Shown: positions 1 to 7,157 of the stretch, one piece after another
Layout of the letters: every line of letters begins with the position of its first letter
Position numbering within the stretch: position 1 is the first letter of the stretch
From: CAWVWF01 sp963933885
GTDB taxonomy: Bacteria; Bacteroidota; Bacteroidia; Flavobacteriales_C; GCA-002722245
Assembly: GCA_963933885.1 (NCBI GenBank)
Contig: CAWVWF010000083.1
Coordinates: 1 to 14,203, forward strand
Reading direction: 5' to 3'
Length of the DNA: 14,203 nucleotides
Program-made: the position numbers and the translations under genes
The notes under the pieces: generated by a model
Seen by the model: only the letters and a program-made list of their open reading frames with translations
The model's database searches: none
Told to the model about the DNA's origin: nothing

Positions 1-1733
1 GCATTAGCAATTAAACTAGAGGATATTCCTGCAGAAACAGCTTCTTCAACAACTTCACCTTCTTCAGAATCTACATCTTCAGAAGTAACTGGTTCAGTAA
101 CTACAACAGCTGATGTAGAAACAAAACCTTCATGTAAAGCGTCTATCCAAGCAGACTCAGAACCTAAGAATGTTTTAGAAGTTCCTTTAACGAAATCTTC
201 ATAAGAAACACCATCACCTGACCAGTTCAATAAAGACTCTTGCCATTGACGAGTTTTGAATAAAGGTGCAATTACTGGTTGCGTAAAAGCATATTCACCT
301 TTAGAAGGATTTAAAACATCCCATGATTCTAAATAGTGAGAAGAAGGTGCTAAATAAGAAGCATTAGCTCCAGTTTCATCCAAACGATCTCCTGTATAAA
401 TAACAGTAGATACCTTAGACAAACCTTCATTAAATTTAAATGATGATGGAGCGACGAAGTTTGCATTTAATCCAACTACGATTAAAGCTTTAATCTTACC
501 TGCATTCATCTGATCAGCAAGTTTCTTAAAAGCAAGGTCGTTACCTTTTCTTGTATAAACTTCCTTTTCAATATCTATCACTTTAGAAGAATAGTTTCCT
601 AACTTCTCGTTAATTGCGTTTATTAATAATTGAATACCACCGTTATTCGATCCTGAAACAACTATTGATTCTCCTCTAGTAGCTTTTAATGCAGTAACTG
701 CTAGGTCCAACTTTGCAGTTAAACTAGCACTAAGATCTGCAGGAGTAGCATTACCACCTAGTTTAGAGTAGATATACTTAACAGCTTCACCAACTTGTGA
801 AGGTTTAAGAGAACCTCTAACATCAGCAGCAGATCCAGAAACAGTAAGAGAAGTTTCAAATTGGAAATGCTTACTCATCCAATCACCTTCAGGCTTTCTC
901 TTAGAAGCATATCCTTTAGTATAAGATAAAGAGTCTAACCAAGTACTTAAAAAGTCAGCACCAAAACTTACAATAGTTTTAGCCTTATCGAAATTATAAG
1001 TAGGTAATACTCTAGCTCCAAAAGATTTCTTATTTGCATCAAGAATAGCAGATGCAGAAATGGCATCATAAGTAACATGTTCGAAGTTTCCACCTTCAGC
1101 TCCTACAAATGCAGAAAACTTATCAATAGCTCCCTTAGAAGCAGGTGAAATAATTGTATTAGAAAGTAAAACTACTTTTCCATTATTTTTAACAGCAGAT
1201 CTTAAATCAGACTTGATGTTCTTATCAACAACTGGCCAACTTAAATTCTTAGCCCATGCAGATCCAACTTTTCTTGCTGGTCCCTTAGCTCTTTTAGAAT
1301 CATATAATCCCAAAACAGATGAGTTAACTCTTGCGTTAACAGCACCTTTAGTTAAAGGAGCGTTTCTGTTACCTTCAATTAATATTGGACGACCTTCTCT
1401 TGTTTTAATTCTTACAGAAGAAAAATCAAAACCATCGAAATAAGTAGACGAATAGTAATTAGGTACACCAGGAGTTAAATCTTCCGGCTTGTTTAAGAAA
1501 GGAATAGACTTAGTAACAGGAGCTTCACATGCAGCTAAAGTAGCAGCAGTTACAGAAAATCCTAAAACTTTTAAGAAATCACGTCTGTTTGTTGCAGATG
1601 GTTCAGTTTCTTGATTACCAATAAACTCATCAACTGGAACATACTCAGCAAATTCTTTTTGACTTGAATCAACAAATTCAGAAGTTTGTTCTAACTCCTC
1701 AATTCCTTTCCAATATTTTTTATTTTCAGCCAT
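1..1733 (-). CDS. actB: ACIII subunit B (ActB), Tat-type molybdopterin oxidoreductase-like protein, 5' part
   Basis: Membrane-attached periplasmic subunit of alternative complex III, which passes electrons from quinol towards haem proteins. The frame is open from an ATG at 1731-1733 to the left edge, giving 577 codons; the C-terminal part, expected to carry the Fe-S ferredoxin-like domain, lies outside. A long N-terminal extension precedes a Tat-like motif RRDFLK at residues 50-55 and a hydrophobic stretch ending in LAAC. Cys69 sits at a lipobox-like position and is the only cysteine visible. The molybdopterin-like domain therefore lacks the usual N-terminal [4Fe-4S] cysteines, which fits ActB, whose domain is known to hold no molybdenum cofactor. 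A Glu/Asp-rich stretch lies at about residues 544-566. It starts 50 bp after actA, so the two are very likely co-transcribed. The family assignment is firm, although only part of the protein is seen. Confidence 0.9.
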   Translation of the reverse strand, partial: MAENKKYWKGIEELEQTSEFVDSSQKEFAEYVPVDEFIGNQETEPSATNRRDFLKVLGFSVTAATLAACEAPVTKSIPFLNKPEDLTPGVPNYYSSTYFDGFDFSSVRIKTREGRPILIEGNRNAPLTKGAVNARVNSSVLGLYDSKRAKGPARKVGSAWAKNLSWPVVDKNIKSDLRSAVKNNGKVVLLSNTIISPASKGAIDKFSAFVGAEGGNFEHVTYDAISASAILDANKKSFGARVLPTYNFDKAKTIVSFGADFLSTWLDSLSYTKGYASKRKPEGDWMSKHFQFETSLTVSGSAADVRGSLKPSQVGEAVKYIYSKLGGNATPADLSASLTAKLDLAVTALKATRGESIVVSGSNNGGIQLLINAINEKLGNYSSKVIDIEKEVYTRKGNDLAFKKLADQMNAGKIKALIVVGLNANFVAPSSFKFNEGLSKVSTVIYTGDRLDETGANASYLAPSSHYLESWDVLNPSKGEYAFTQPVIAPLFKTRQWQESLLNWSGDGVSYEDFVKGTSKTFLGSESAWIDALHEGFVSTSAVVVTEPVTSEDVDSEEGEVVEEAVSAGISSSLIAN

Positions 1734-1783
1734 AGCTTAAAGTATTGTAGCGCTATTGTTTGTTATAATTAACTTACTTATTA

Positions 1784-3169
1784 TTAATAGTGACATTTTG
1801 CACACTCTAATCCACCAATCTTCTCAACTGTAAAGTCGAATTTTTCTTGATGCTTGTAAGCCTCTTTAAATTCATCATGCATTTTCTCGTAATAACCATT
1901 TGGCTTACCAGAAAACTTCATTGTCTCATTAATCTCTTTAGTTCTGTGACATTCGATACACCATCCCATTGTTAATGGAGCGTGCTGTTCAGCTGTAGTA
2001 CCATTTTCAACATCCCCATGACATTCTTTACAATCCACATTACCAACAACAACATGCTGTGAGTGATTAAAGTAAACAAAATCTTGTAAGTTGTGAACCT
2101 TAACCCATTCGATTGGATTTCTTTCACCAATTTGTTCGTCATAGAAAACAACGTTTCCAGAAGCATCAACTTCTTTCTTACCATCAACGACATTGAAGTA
2201 AGCTCCTTTTTTAGGATCAAAGTTAACAGCATCATATATTTTTTGAATCTTAGTTGCAGATACATCACAGTTTTCTTTGTCTTTTACAGTAGAGTGACAG
2301 TTCATACAAACGTTAGCAGAAGGAATTAAAGCATGCTTCCCTTCTATTGTTCCTGAGTGACAATATTTACAATCAATCTCATTTTGTTTTGCGTGGATAT
2401 CGTGACGGAATTCAATTGGTTGAGTTGGCTTGTAATTTACAACCTCAATATCACCATATCCATTTCCTCCGAAGATTCCGATCCCTAATAAGCCATCCCA
2501 TCCTGCTGATCCAAGACCACCAACAATAAACAAAACAATTAATCCGAACTGAATTTTTTTAGTTACAGCAAAGTTCCCAATTGCTTCCCAGAAAGTTAAT
2601 GGCTCTTCAACAGTTTCACCGTTCCTTACAGCTGCAGCATTCTTAAGAGATCTATTTACTCCAGTGAAAACAACAATTATAAATAATGAAATTGCTATTA
2701 CAATTAGAATTAAATGTAAATCTGATTCTTCTTCTTTTTTAGTTTCTGGAATACAAGGTAATAAATCAGGTTTTCCTGGATTCACAACTATTTCATACGT
2801 TGTTATGTATTCAACAACATCATCTAATTCTTTATCAGAAAAATATTGGAAATTAGTCATTGGTTTTTGACCATGCTTCTCATATACTTTAATAGCATAT
2901 GCATCTCCTGAATTTCTTAAAGCACTATTATCCTTAATCCAAAGTTTCAACCAATCCTTACTAGGAGCCCTAGTTCCATCAAGCACACCCATTAAAGCAG
3001 GACCAGTAACATCCTTTGTCATATTGTGACAAGAAGCACACTTAGCTTTAAAAATCCCTTCACCAGCTTTAGCGTCAGCTTGAGCAGAAAGTGTAGTTGT
3101 AAACATTAAAAAAAACACTGGTAATATTACCGCTGTGAATTTTCTTAGAGTGTGTATAAATTGTTTCAT
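1784..3169 (-). CDS. actA: ACIII subunit A (ActA), six-haem cytochrome c with monohaem N-terminal domain
   Basis: Multihaem cytochrome c of alternative complex III; it relays electrons to the terminal acceptor on the periplasmic side. I take the ATG at 3167-3169 (461 residues), because it places a normal signal peptide (MKQFIHTLRK, then a hydrophobic core ending SAQA) at the N terminus. A TTG nine codons upstream (3196) would add a charged extension. Order of parts: a class I-like monohaem domain (CASCH 44-48, probable Met ligand in KPM near 104); a membrane helix about 151-170; a cytoplasmic loop; a second hydrophobic segment about 207-231; and a C-terminal domain with five CxxCH sites (267-271, 288-292, 380-384, 404-408, 456-460), the last two residues from the end. 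The canonical Rhodothermus ActA is described as pentahaem, so the N-terminal haem is extra. I recall similar architecture in other Bacteroidota. actB follows 50 bp downstream. Confidence 0.92.
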   Translation of the reverse strand: MKQFIHTLRKFTAVILPVFFLMFTTTLSAQADAKAGEGIFKAKCASCHNMTKDVTGPALMGVLDGTRAPSKDWLKLWIKDNSALRNSGDAYAIKVYEKHGQKPMTNFQYFSDKELDDVVEYITTYEIVVNPGKPDLLPCIPETKKEEESDLHLILIVIAISLFIIVVFTGVNRSLKNAAAVRNGETVEEPLTFWEAIGNFAVTKKIQFGLIVLFIVGGLGSAGWDGLLGIGIFGGNGYGDIEVVNYKPTQPIEFRHDIHAKQNEIDCKYCHSGTIEGKHALIPSANVCMNCHSTVKDKENCDVSATKIQKIYDAVNFDPKKGAYFNVVDGKKEVDASGNVVFYDEQIGERNPIEWVKVHNLQDFVYFNHSQHVVVGNVDCKECHGDVENGTTAEQHAPLTMGWCIECHRTKEINETMKFSGKPNGYYEKMHDEFKEAYKHQEKFDFTVEKIGGLECAKCHY

Positions 3170-3220
3170 CAATTTCGTAATTTTTTTGTCTCTCAATTAA
3201 AGCCACTTTAGGCATTGGCG

Positions 3221-3228
3221 CAAAACTA
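3221..3228 (-). promoter_or_regulatory. Candidate actA promoter, -7 element
   Basis: The minus strand reads TAGTTTTG followed by CGCC, an exact match to the Bacteroidota -7 consensus TAnnTTTG. It lies about 50 bp before the actA ATG at 3169, so the leader would be about 40-45 nt. No TTTG is seen at the expected -33 spacing. A terminator upstream at 3427-3483 makes a separate actA promoter likely. Confidence 0.55.
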
Positions 3229-3285
3229 CGACAAAACGCCATTAATCTACCTGATTTCCTGAGGTTTTCCGTTAAAAAAATATAA

Positions 3286-3302
3286 TTTAGAATAATTCTA
3301 AA
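3286..3302. promoter_or_regulatory. Palindromic operator candidate, PerR/Fur-family type
   Basis: TTTAGAATAATTCTAAA is an exact 8-1-8 inverted repeat. Its inner 15 bases have the 7-1-7 layout of Fur-family operators and fit the Gram-positive PerR box pattern NTANAANNATTNTAN at every fixed position. It lies about 60 bp upstream of the candidate actA -7 element. The repeat is seen directly; a regulator binding it is inference, since the region is AT-rich and binding motifs of Bacteroidota Fur-family proteins may differ. Confidence 0.4.
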
Positions 3303-3426
3303 TAAAGGAATCAATTCAAATCAAAAGACGTAACATATTAACAATCAACAAGTAAAGAACAACCTCCTTTTGTCATAAAACTGTCATTCAAGTGTTTACG
3401 CATTATAAGTTTTGTTAAAAAACAAT

Positions 3427-3483
3427 AAAAAAAGGCTAATATACTAACTACTGAATTTTCATTTATCAGTTAATATATTAGCC
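3427..3483 (-). terminator. Rho-independent terminator after the SPOR gene
   Basis: GGCTAATATA (3434-3443) pairs with TATATTAGCC (3474-3483). After one mismatch, TAACT (3445-3449) pairs with AGTTA (3468-3472). On the minus strand the hairpin is followed by seven T (3427-3433). It starts 50 bp after the SPOR stop codon and should separate that gene from actA. Confidence 0.8.
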
Positions 3484-3532
3484 TCTTTTATGATATAAAT
3501 TTCGATATAAACCGAAACAAGTAATAGAACTC

Positions 3533-4072
3533 TTATTTATTATTGTATTCTTTATTAGGTATAACCATTTTATCGCAATCAAGCATTAAAGGAGTTTCGA
3601 TAAAATCGGGAACAATAAATACAAAAGGAAAATCATCTTCGATTAGCTTCTTAATTTCTTCAGCTTCAAATCTTGTTCTACAATTACCAGCACGAACTTT
3701 AAGTGATGGTGGCTGCCACATCTTATAGACTGGCAGATCAGGATAAGCAATCAGAAATTGATTATAATACTTATCAGCCTTATTTTTACAACTACCACCA
3801 GAACAAGAAAACACTTGAACTCTGTACCCTTTTATAAGCTTTGGACAGTTTTCCTTATTAATTCTTTTCTGGATATTTTCAACTGCCTCGTAATATGTAT
3901 CCTGATATACGTTTAGTTTACCAGGAACAATAATTTCATCTTTTACTTTTATGATTACAGTATCCGCTACTACATCAAGAACAATAGAATCAGAAACAAC
4001 ACTAGTAGAATCTACTTGTCCGTAACTGAATCCAGTTACTAATAAGAATAAAGAAAGAAAATGTTTTTTCAT
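3533..4072 (-). CDS. Exported SPOR-domain protein, cysteine-rich
   Basis: A 179-residue protein beginning with a signal peptide (MKKHFLSLFLLVTGFSYG, cleavage near residue 19, no lipobox Cys), so it is probably periplasmic. Residues about 80-158 form a SPOR domain: GYRVQVFSC begins its first strand, and the LKVRAGNCRTRFEAEEIKK segment matches the usual second half. SPOR domains bind septal peptidoglycan that lacks stem peptides, but many Bacteroidota members of this small family have no known role. Five cysteines (76, 90, 95, 131, 166) are unusual for the fold and could form disulfides after export. It lies 70 bp after infB, beyond a strong terminator, and I found no TAnnTTTG element in the gap. 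It may therefore rely on read-through or on an unrecognised promoter (TATAAT occurs on the minus strand near 4101-4106). SPOR identity is fairly sure; function is unknown. Confidence 0.85.
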   Translation of the reverse strand: MKKHFLSLFLLVTGFSYGQVDSTSVVSDSIVLDVVADTVIIKVKDEIIVPGKLNVYQDTYYEAVENIQKRINKENCPKLIKGYRVQVFSCSGGSCKNKADKYYNQFLIAYPDLPVYKMWQPPSLKVRAGNCRTRFEAEEIKKLIEDDFPFVFIVPDFIETPLMLDCDKMVIPNKEYNNK

Positions 4073-4107
4073 ACTAAGGATTTAAAAAACAAGACAGTTA
4101 TTATACC

Positions 4108-4138
4108 AAAAAAAAAGCTCCGTTAAAAACGGAGCTTT
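4108..4138 (-). terminator. Rho-independent terminator after infB
   Basis: A perfect 11-bp stem, AAAGCTCCGTT (4114-4124) with AACGGAGCTTT (4128-4138), loop AAA. On the minus strand it is followed by a run of T (bases 4108-4116 are nine A on the plus strand). It begins four bases after the infB stop codon and probably ends most rimP-nusA-infB transcripts. Confidence 0.9.
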
Positions 4139-4142
4139 AAAA

Positions 4143-7094
4143 TTATTTTCTCTTTAAAGTTTGCTTAACCTCAAACTCTTCATAAGCTTCAAGAACATCG
4201 CCAACTCTTATATCGTTGAAGTTCTTTAAACTTAATCCACATTCGAAACCAAACTTAACTTCCTTAACATCATCTTTAAATCGTTTCAATGCAGCAAGTT
4301 CACCAGTCCATGCAATAATACCATCTCTAACAATTCTAATCTTAGAATTTCTAGCTACAGTACCATCAAGTACATAACAACCAGCTACTGTACCAACCTT
4401 AGAAATCTTGAACGACTCACGTACTTCTACGTTAGCAACAACTTTCTCTTCGATTTTTGGTTTCAACATACCTTCCATTGCATCCTCCAATTCTTCAATT
4501 GCTTGATAGATTATAGAATACAATTTAACATCAATACCTTCAGCCTCCGCTAATTTTCTAGCAGTAACAGATGGACGAACTTGGAAACCAATGATTATTG
4601 CATCAGAAGCAGTTGCTAATAACACATCAGATTCAGTAATCTGACCAACAGACTTATGAATAATATTAATTTGAATTTGATCAGTAGATAATTTCAATAA
4701 TGAATCTGTTAAGGCTTCAATAGAACCATCAACATCCCCTTTAACTATAACATTTAACTCTTGGAAATCACCAATAGCAATTCTACGACCGATTTCTTCA
4801 AGACTAATATGCTTAGTAGCTCTAACACTTTGTTCTCTTTGAAGCTGCATTCTCTTACTAGAGATATCTTTAGCTTCTTTCTCTTCAGACATACCGTTAA
4901 ATACATCTCCTGCTTGAGGAGCTCCATTTAAACCAAGTAATTTAACTGGAGTTGAGGGACCTGCCTTTTTAATACGAACACCATGTTCGTTAGTCATTGC
5001 CTTAACTCTACCATAATAACAACCTGCCACTATAATACTACCAATTTCTAAAGTTCCAGTTTGAACTAATAATGTAGAAACATATCCTTTACCCTTATCA
5101 AGTTCAGATTCAATAACAGTTCCTTGAGATAATCTTTCTGGATTAGCTCTAAGTTCCATCATTTCTGATTCTAATAAAACCTTCTCTAATAACTCATCAA
5201 TACCTAATCCTTTCTTACAAGAAATTTCTTGACACTGATATTTACCTCCCCATTCTTCAATAAGAATGTTCATTTGAGATAATTCTTCTTTAATCTTATC
5301 TGGATTAGCTCCTGGCTTATCAATCTTGTTAATTGCAAAAACCATTGGAACACCAGCTGCTTGAGCATGGTTTATAGCTTCCTTAGTTTGAGGCATTACG
5401 TTATCATCTGCTGCAATAATAATTATTGCAATATCAGTAACTTTAGCTCCACGGGCTCTCATCGCTGTAAACGCTTCGTGACCTGGTGTATCTAAGAAAG
5501 TAACTTTCTGACCACTCTCAACAGTAACTGAATAAGCACCAATATGCTGCGTTATTCCCCCTGCTTCACCTTCAGCAATGTTTGCCTTTCTAATATGATC
5601 TAATAAAGAAGTTTTTCCATGATCAACATGTCCCATTACCGTAATAATCGGAGCTCTATGTTCTAGATCTTCTTCTGTATCTATAATTTCTTCAACTTGA
5701 GACTGATCTTCTGCTGAAATAAATTCAACGTCAAAACCAAAATCTTCAGTAATCATTTGAATTGTTTCCTTATCCAAACGCTGGTTAATAGAAACAAACA
5801 TACCAAGTGTCATACAAGCTGAGATGATTTCGTTAACAGAAACATCCATCATTACTGACAATTCATTTGCCGAAACAAACTCGGTAACTTTTAATATTCC
5901 TTTTTCGATTTCAGCTTGTTCAGCTTCTTCCTCAACTCTTCTTGCATGCTCATCACGTTTATTACGACGCTGCTTTGCAGACTGATTCTTTCTTTTACCA
6001 CCACTCAAACGAGCTAATGTTTCAGAAATCTGTTTTTTAACTTGTTCTTCAGTTAATTCCGCTTTTGGCTCATTTCTTCTACCTCTAGCTGGACCACCAC
6101 CTGGACCTCTTCTTGGTGGACCACCACCTGGGCTTCTTCTTCCTGGAGCATTTGGACCTCTTGGTCCTGTTCCAGGTACAAAGTTAGCTCTTGGAGTAGA
6201 AACAGGATCTTTTCTGATTCTTTTTCTCTTCCTTTTAGTCTCACCTCTTTCAGAACTAGCCACTGGCTTTTTCTTAGGTCTTTCAACTGGTAATTCTATT
6301 TTTCCTAAAACTTTAGGTCCGTCAAGCTTTTTAGCAACTGCCTTAATAACTTCAACTTCCTTTTTTACTTTAGGAACTTCTATTTTCTCTTCTTTAGCTA
6401 CAACTTCCTTTTTTACTTTAGGAACTTCTATTTTCTCTTCTTTAGCTACAACTTCCTTTTTTACTTCAGGAGCCTTAACTTCTAATTTTGGCTTTTCTTC
6501 CTTTTTAGCTTCAGTTACTTTCGCAACAGTTTTAGGTTTTTCTTCCTTCTTCGCTTTAGGATTTTTAGCTTCAGGCTTCTTATGTTCTGGTTTTTTCTTT
6601 CTTGGTTTTTGTTCTCCAAGATCAATCATACCAAGAACTTTTAGTCCTCCTTTAGATTCTTCGGCTGGTTTTTCGACCTTAACCTCTTCCACTTTCTTTG
6701 CAGGAACTTCAACAATAGGAGTTTCCGCAACCACAACAGGAGCTTTAACTTCTTCTACTTTTGGAGTTTCAACTACTACAGGAGTTTCTATAGGTGTTAC
6801 AACAGGCGGCTTAACAGCCTCAACTACTACTTCTTTCACAACCTCTTCTACAATCGGTTCAATTGAAATAGTTTCCTTCTTTACACGCTTAACTTCAATT
6901 TTTGAAGACTTTTCTTTTGCCTTCTTATCCTTTTGAAATGCTCCCAATAAGGATTCGTACATTTCAGGAGAAATCTTGGCATTCGTGTTAGATTCTACTT
7001 CAAACCCTTTATCAGTTAAAAAGTCCACAACAGTGCTTAACCCAAGGTTAAACTCGCGAGTGACTTTACTTAATCTTTTTGGTTTACCAGCCAT
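4143..7094 (-). CDS. infB: Translation initiation factor IF-2
   Basis: A 983-residue GTPase that places initiator tRNA on the 30S subunit and promotes 50S joining. An IF2_N domain occupies about residues 1-60. A long Lys/Glu/Val/Pro-rich linker follows to about 310, with an exact duplicated 16-residue unit (about 216-247), then a Gly/Pro/Arg-rich stretch (about 315-345) and a second IF2_N-like region (about 400-460). The G domain shows G1 GHVDHGKT (488-495), G3 DTPGH (535-539), G4 NKID (589-592) and a G5-position SCKKG (625-629), with Cys where Ala is usual. The C-terminal domains are complete, including the SVGQITESDVLLA and GFQVRPS segments. Its length suits Bacteroidota IF-2, which has a longer linker than the E. 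coli long form. It begins 63 bp after nusA and is the last gene of the rimP-nusA-infB unit. Confidence 0.99.
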   Translation of the reverse strand: MAGKPKRLSKVTREFNLGLSTVVDFLTDKGFEVESNTNAKISPEMYESLLGAFQKDKKAKEKSSKIEVKRVKKETISIEPIVEEVVKEVVVEAVKPPVVTPIETPVVVETPKVEEVKAPVVVAETPIVEVPAKKVEEVKVEKPAEESKGGLKVLGMIDLGEQKPRKKKPEHKKPEAKNPKAKKEEKPKTVAKVTEAKKEEKPKLEVKAPEVKKEVVAKEEKIEVPKVKKEVVAKEEKIEVPKVKKEVEVIKAVAKKLDGPKVLGKIELPVERPKKKPVASSERGETKRKRKRIRKDPVSTPRANFVPGTGPRGPNAPGRRSPGGGPPRRGPGGGPARGRRNEPKAELTEEQVKKQISETLARLSGGKRKNQSAKQRRNKRDEHARRVEEEAEQAEIEKGILKVTEFVSANELSVMMDVSVNEIISACMTLGMFVSINQRLDKETIQMITEDFGFDVEFISAEDQSQVEEIIDTEEDLEHRAPIITVMGHVDHGKTSLLDHIRKANIAEGEAGGITQHIGAYSVTVESGQKVTFLDTPGHEAFTAMRARGAKVTDIAIIIIAADDNVMPQTKEAINHAQAAGVPMVFAINKIDKPGANPDKIKEELSQMNILIEEWGGKYQCQEISCKKGLGIDELLEKVLLESEMMELRANPERLSQGTVIESELDKGKGYVSTLLVQTGTLEIGSIIVAGCYYGRVKAMTNEHGVRIKKAGPSTPVKLLGLNGAPQAGDVFNGMSEEKEAKDISSKRMQLQREQSVRATKHISLEEIGRRIAIGDFQELNVIVKGDVDGSIEALTDSLLKLSTDQIQINIIHKSVGQITESDVLLATASDAIIIGFQVRPSVTARKLAEAEGIDVKLYSIIYQAIEELEDAMEGMLKPKIEEKVVANVEVRESFKISKVGTVAGCYVLDGTVARNSKIRIVRDGIIAWTGELAALKRFKDDVKEVKFGFECGLSLKNFNDIRVGDVLEAYEEFEVKQTLKRK
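6353..6466 (-). repeat. Exact 48-bp tandem repeat in the IF-2 linker
   Basis: Bases 6353-6400 and 6401-6448 are identical over 48 of 48 positions, and a third copy continues for 18 bases to 6466. The unit is 16 codons, so the frame is kept, and encodes VKKEVVAKEEKIEVPK-type sequence in the charged linker. Identity at silent positions points to recent slippage or unequal exchange, or to recent homogenisation. Confidence 0.95.
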
Positions 7095-7157
7095 AATTCT
7101 TAAACTATCAATAGTTCACTACGTGCAAAAACACGTTTAACAATATTATTAATTCTC

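Larger units (their letters stand above)
3170..3532. other. Intergenic region between the SPOR gene and actA
   Basis: A 363-bp gene-free region on the path of minus-strand transcription. Reading in that direction it holds the terminator hairpin of the SPOR gene, about 120 bp of AT-rich DNA with no recognisable element, a 17-bp palindrome (3286-3302), a -7-like element (3221-3228) and the actA leader. An AGGAGG string occurs on the minus strand near 3361-3367, but it precedes only a six-codon frame. No credible gene is present. Confidence 0.7.

Noticed and set aside
1213..1443. Plus-strand frame of 76 codons
   Set aside because: It is antisense to actB, whose protein-level features are clear in the other direction.
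1734..1783. Possible separate actB promoter in the 50-bp gap (contains TAGCGCTA)
   Set aside because: No TAnnTTTG match; co-transcription with actA explains the layout.
3170..3196. Longer actA start at TTG (3196)
   Set aside because: It would add nine charged residues before an otherwise typical signal peptide; the ATG at 3169 fits better.
3075..3314. Minus-strand frame of 79 codons overlapping the actA start
   Set aside because: It overlaps the actA signal peptide region out of frame, has no recognisable domain and runs across the actA promoter element.
3361..3367. AGGAGG on the minus strand, Shine-Dalgarno-like
   Set aside because: Only a six-codon frame follows, and the phylum rarely uses Shine-Dalgarno sequences.
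6053..6286. Minus-strand frame of 77 codons inside infB
   Set aside because: It is an alternative frame of the Gly/Pro/Arg-rich IF-2 linker; its Gln/Glu/Val-rich composition follows from the repetitive codons.
7103..7136. Two small inverted repeats between nusA and infB (AACTAT/ATAGTT and ACGTG/CACGT)
   Set aside because: Stems of five to six base pairs, with no T run after them, are expected often in AT-rich DNA.
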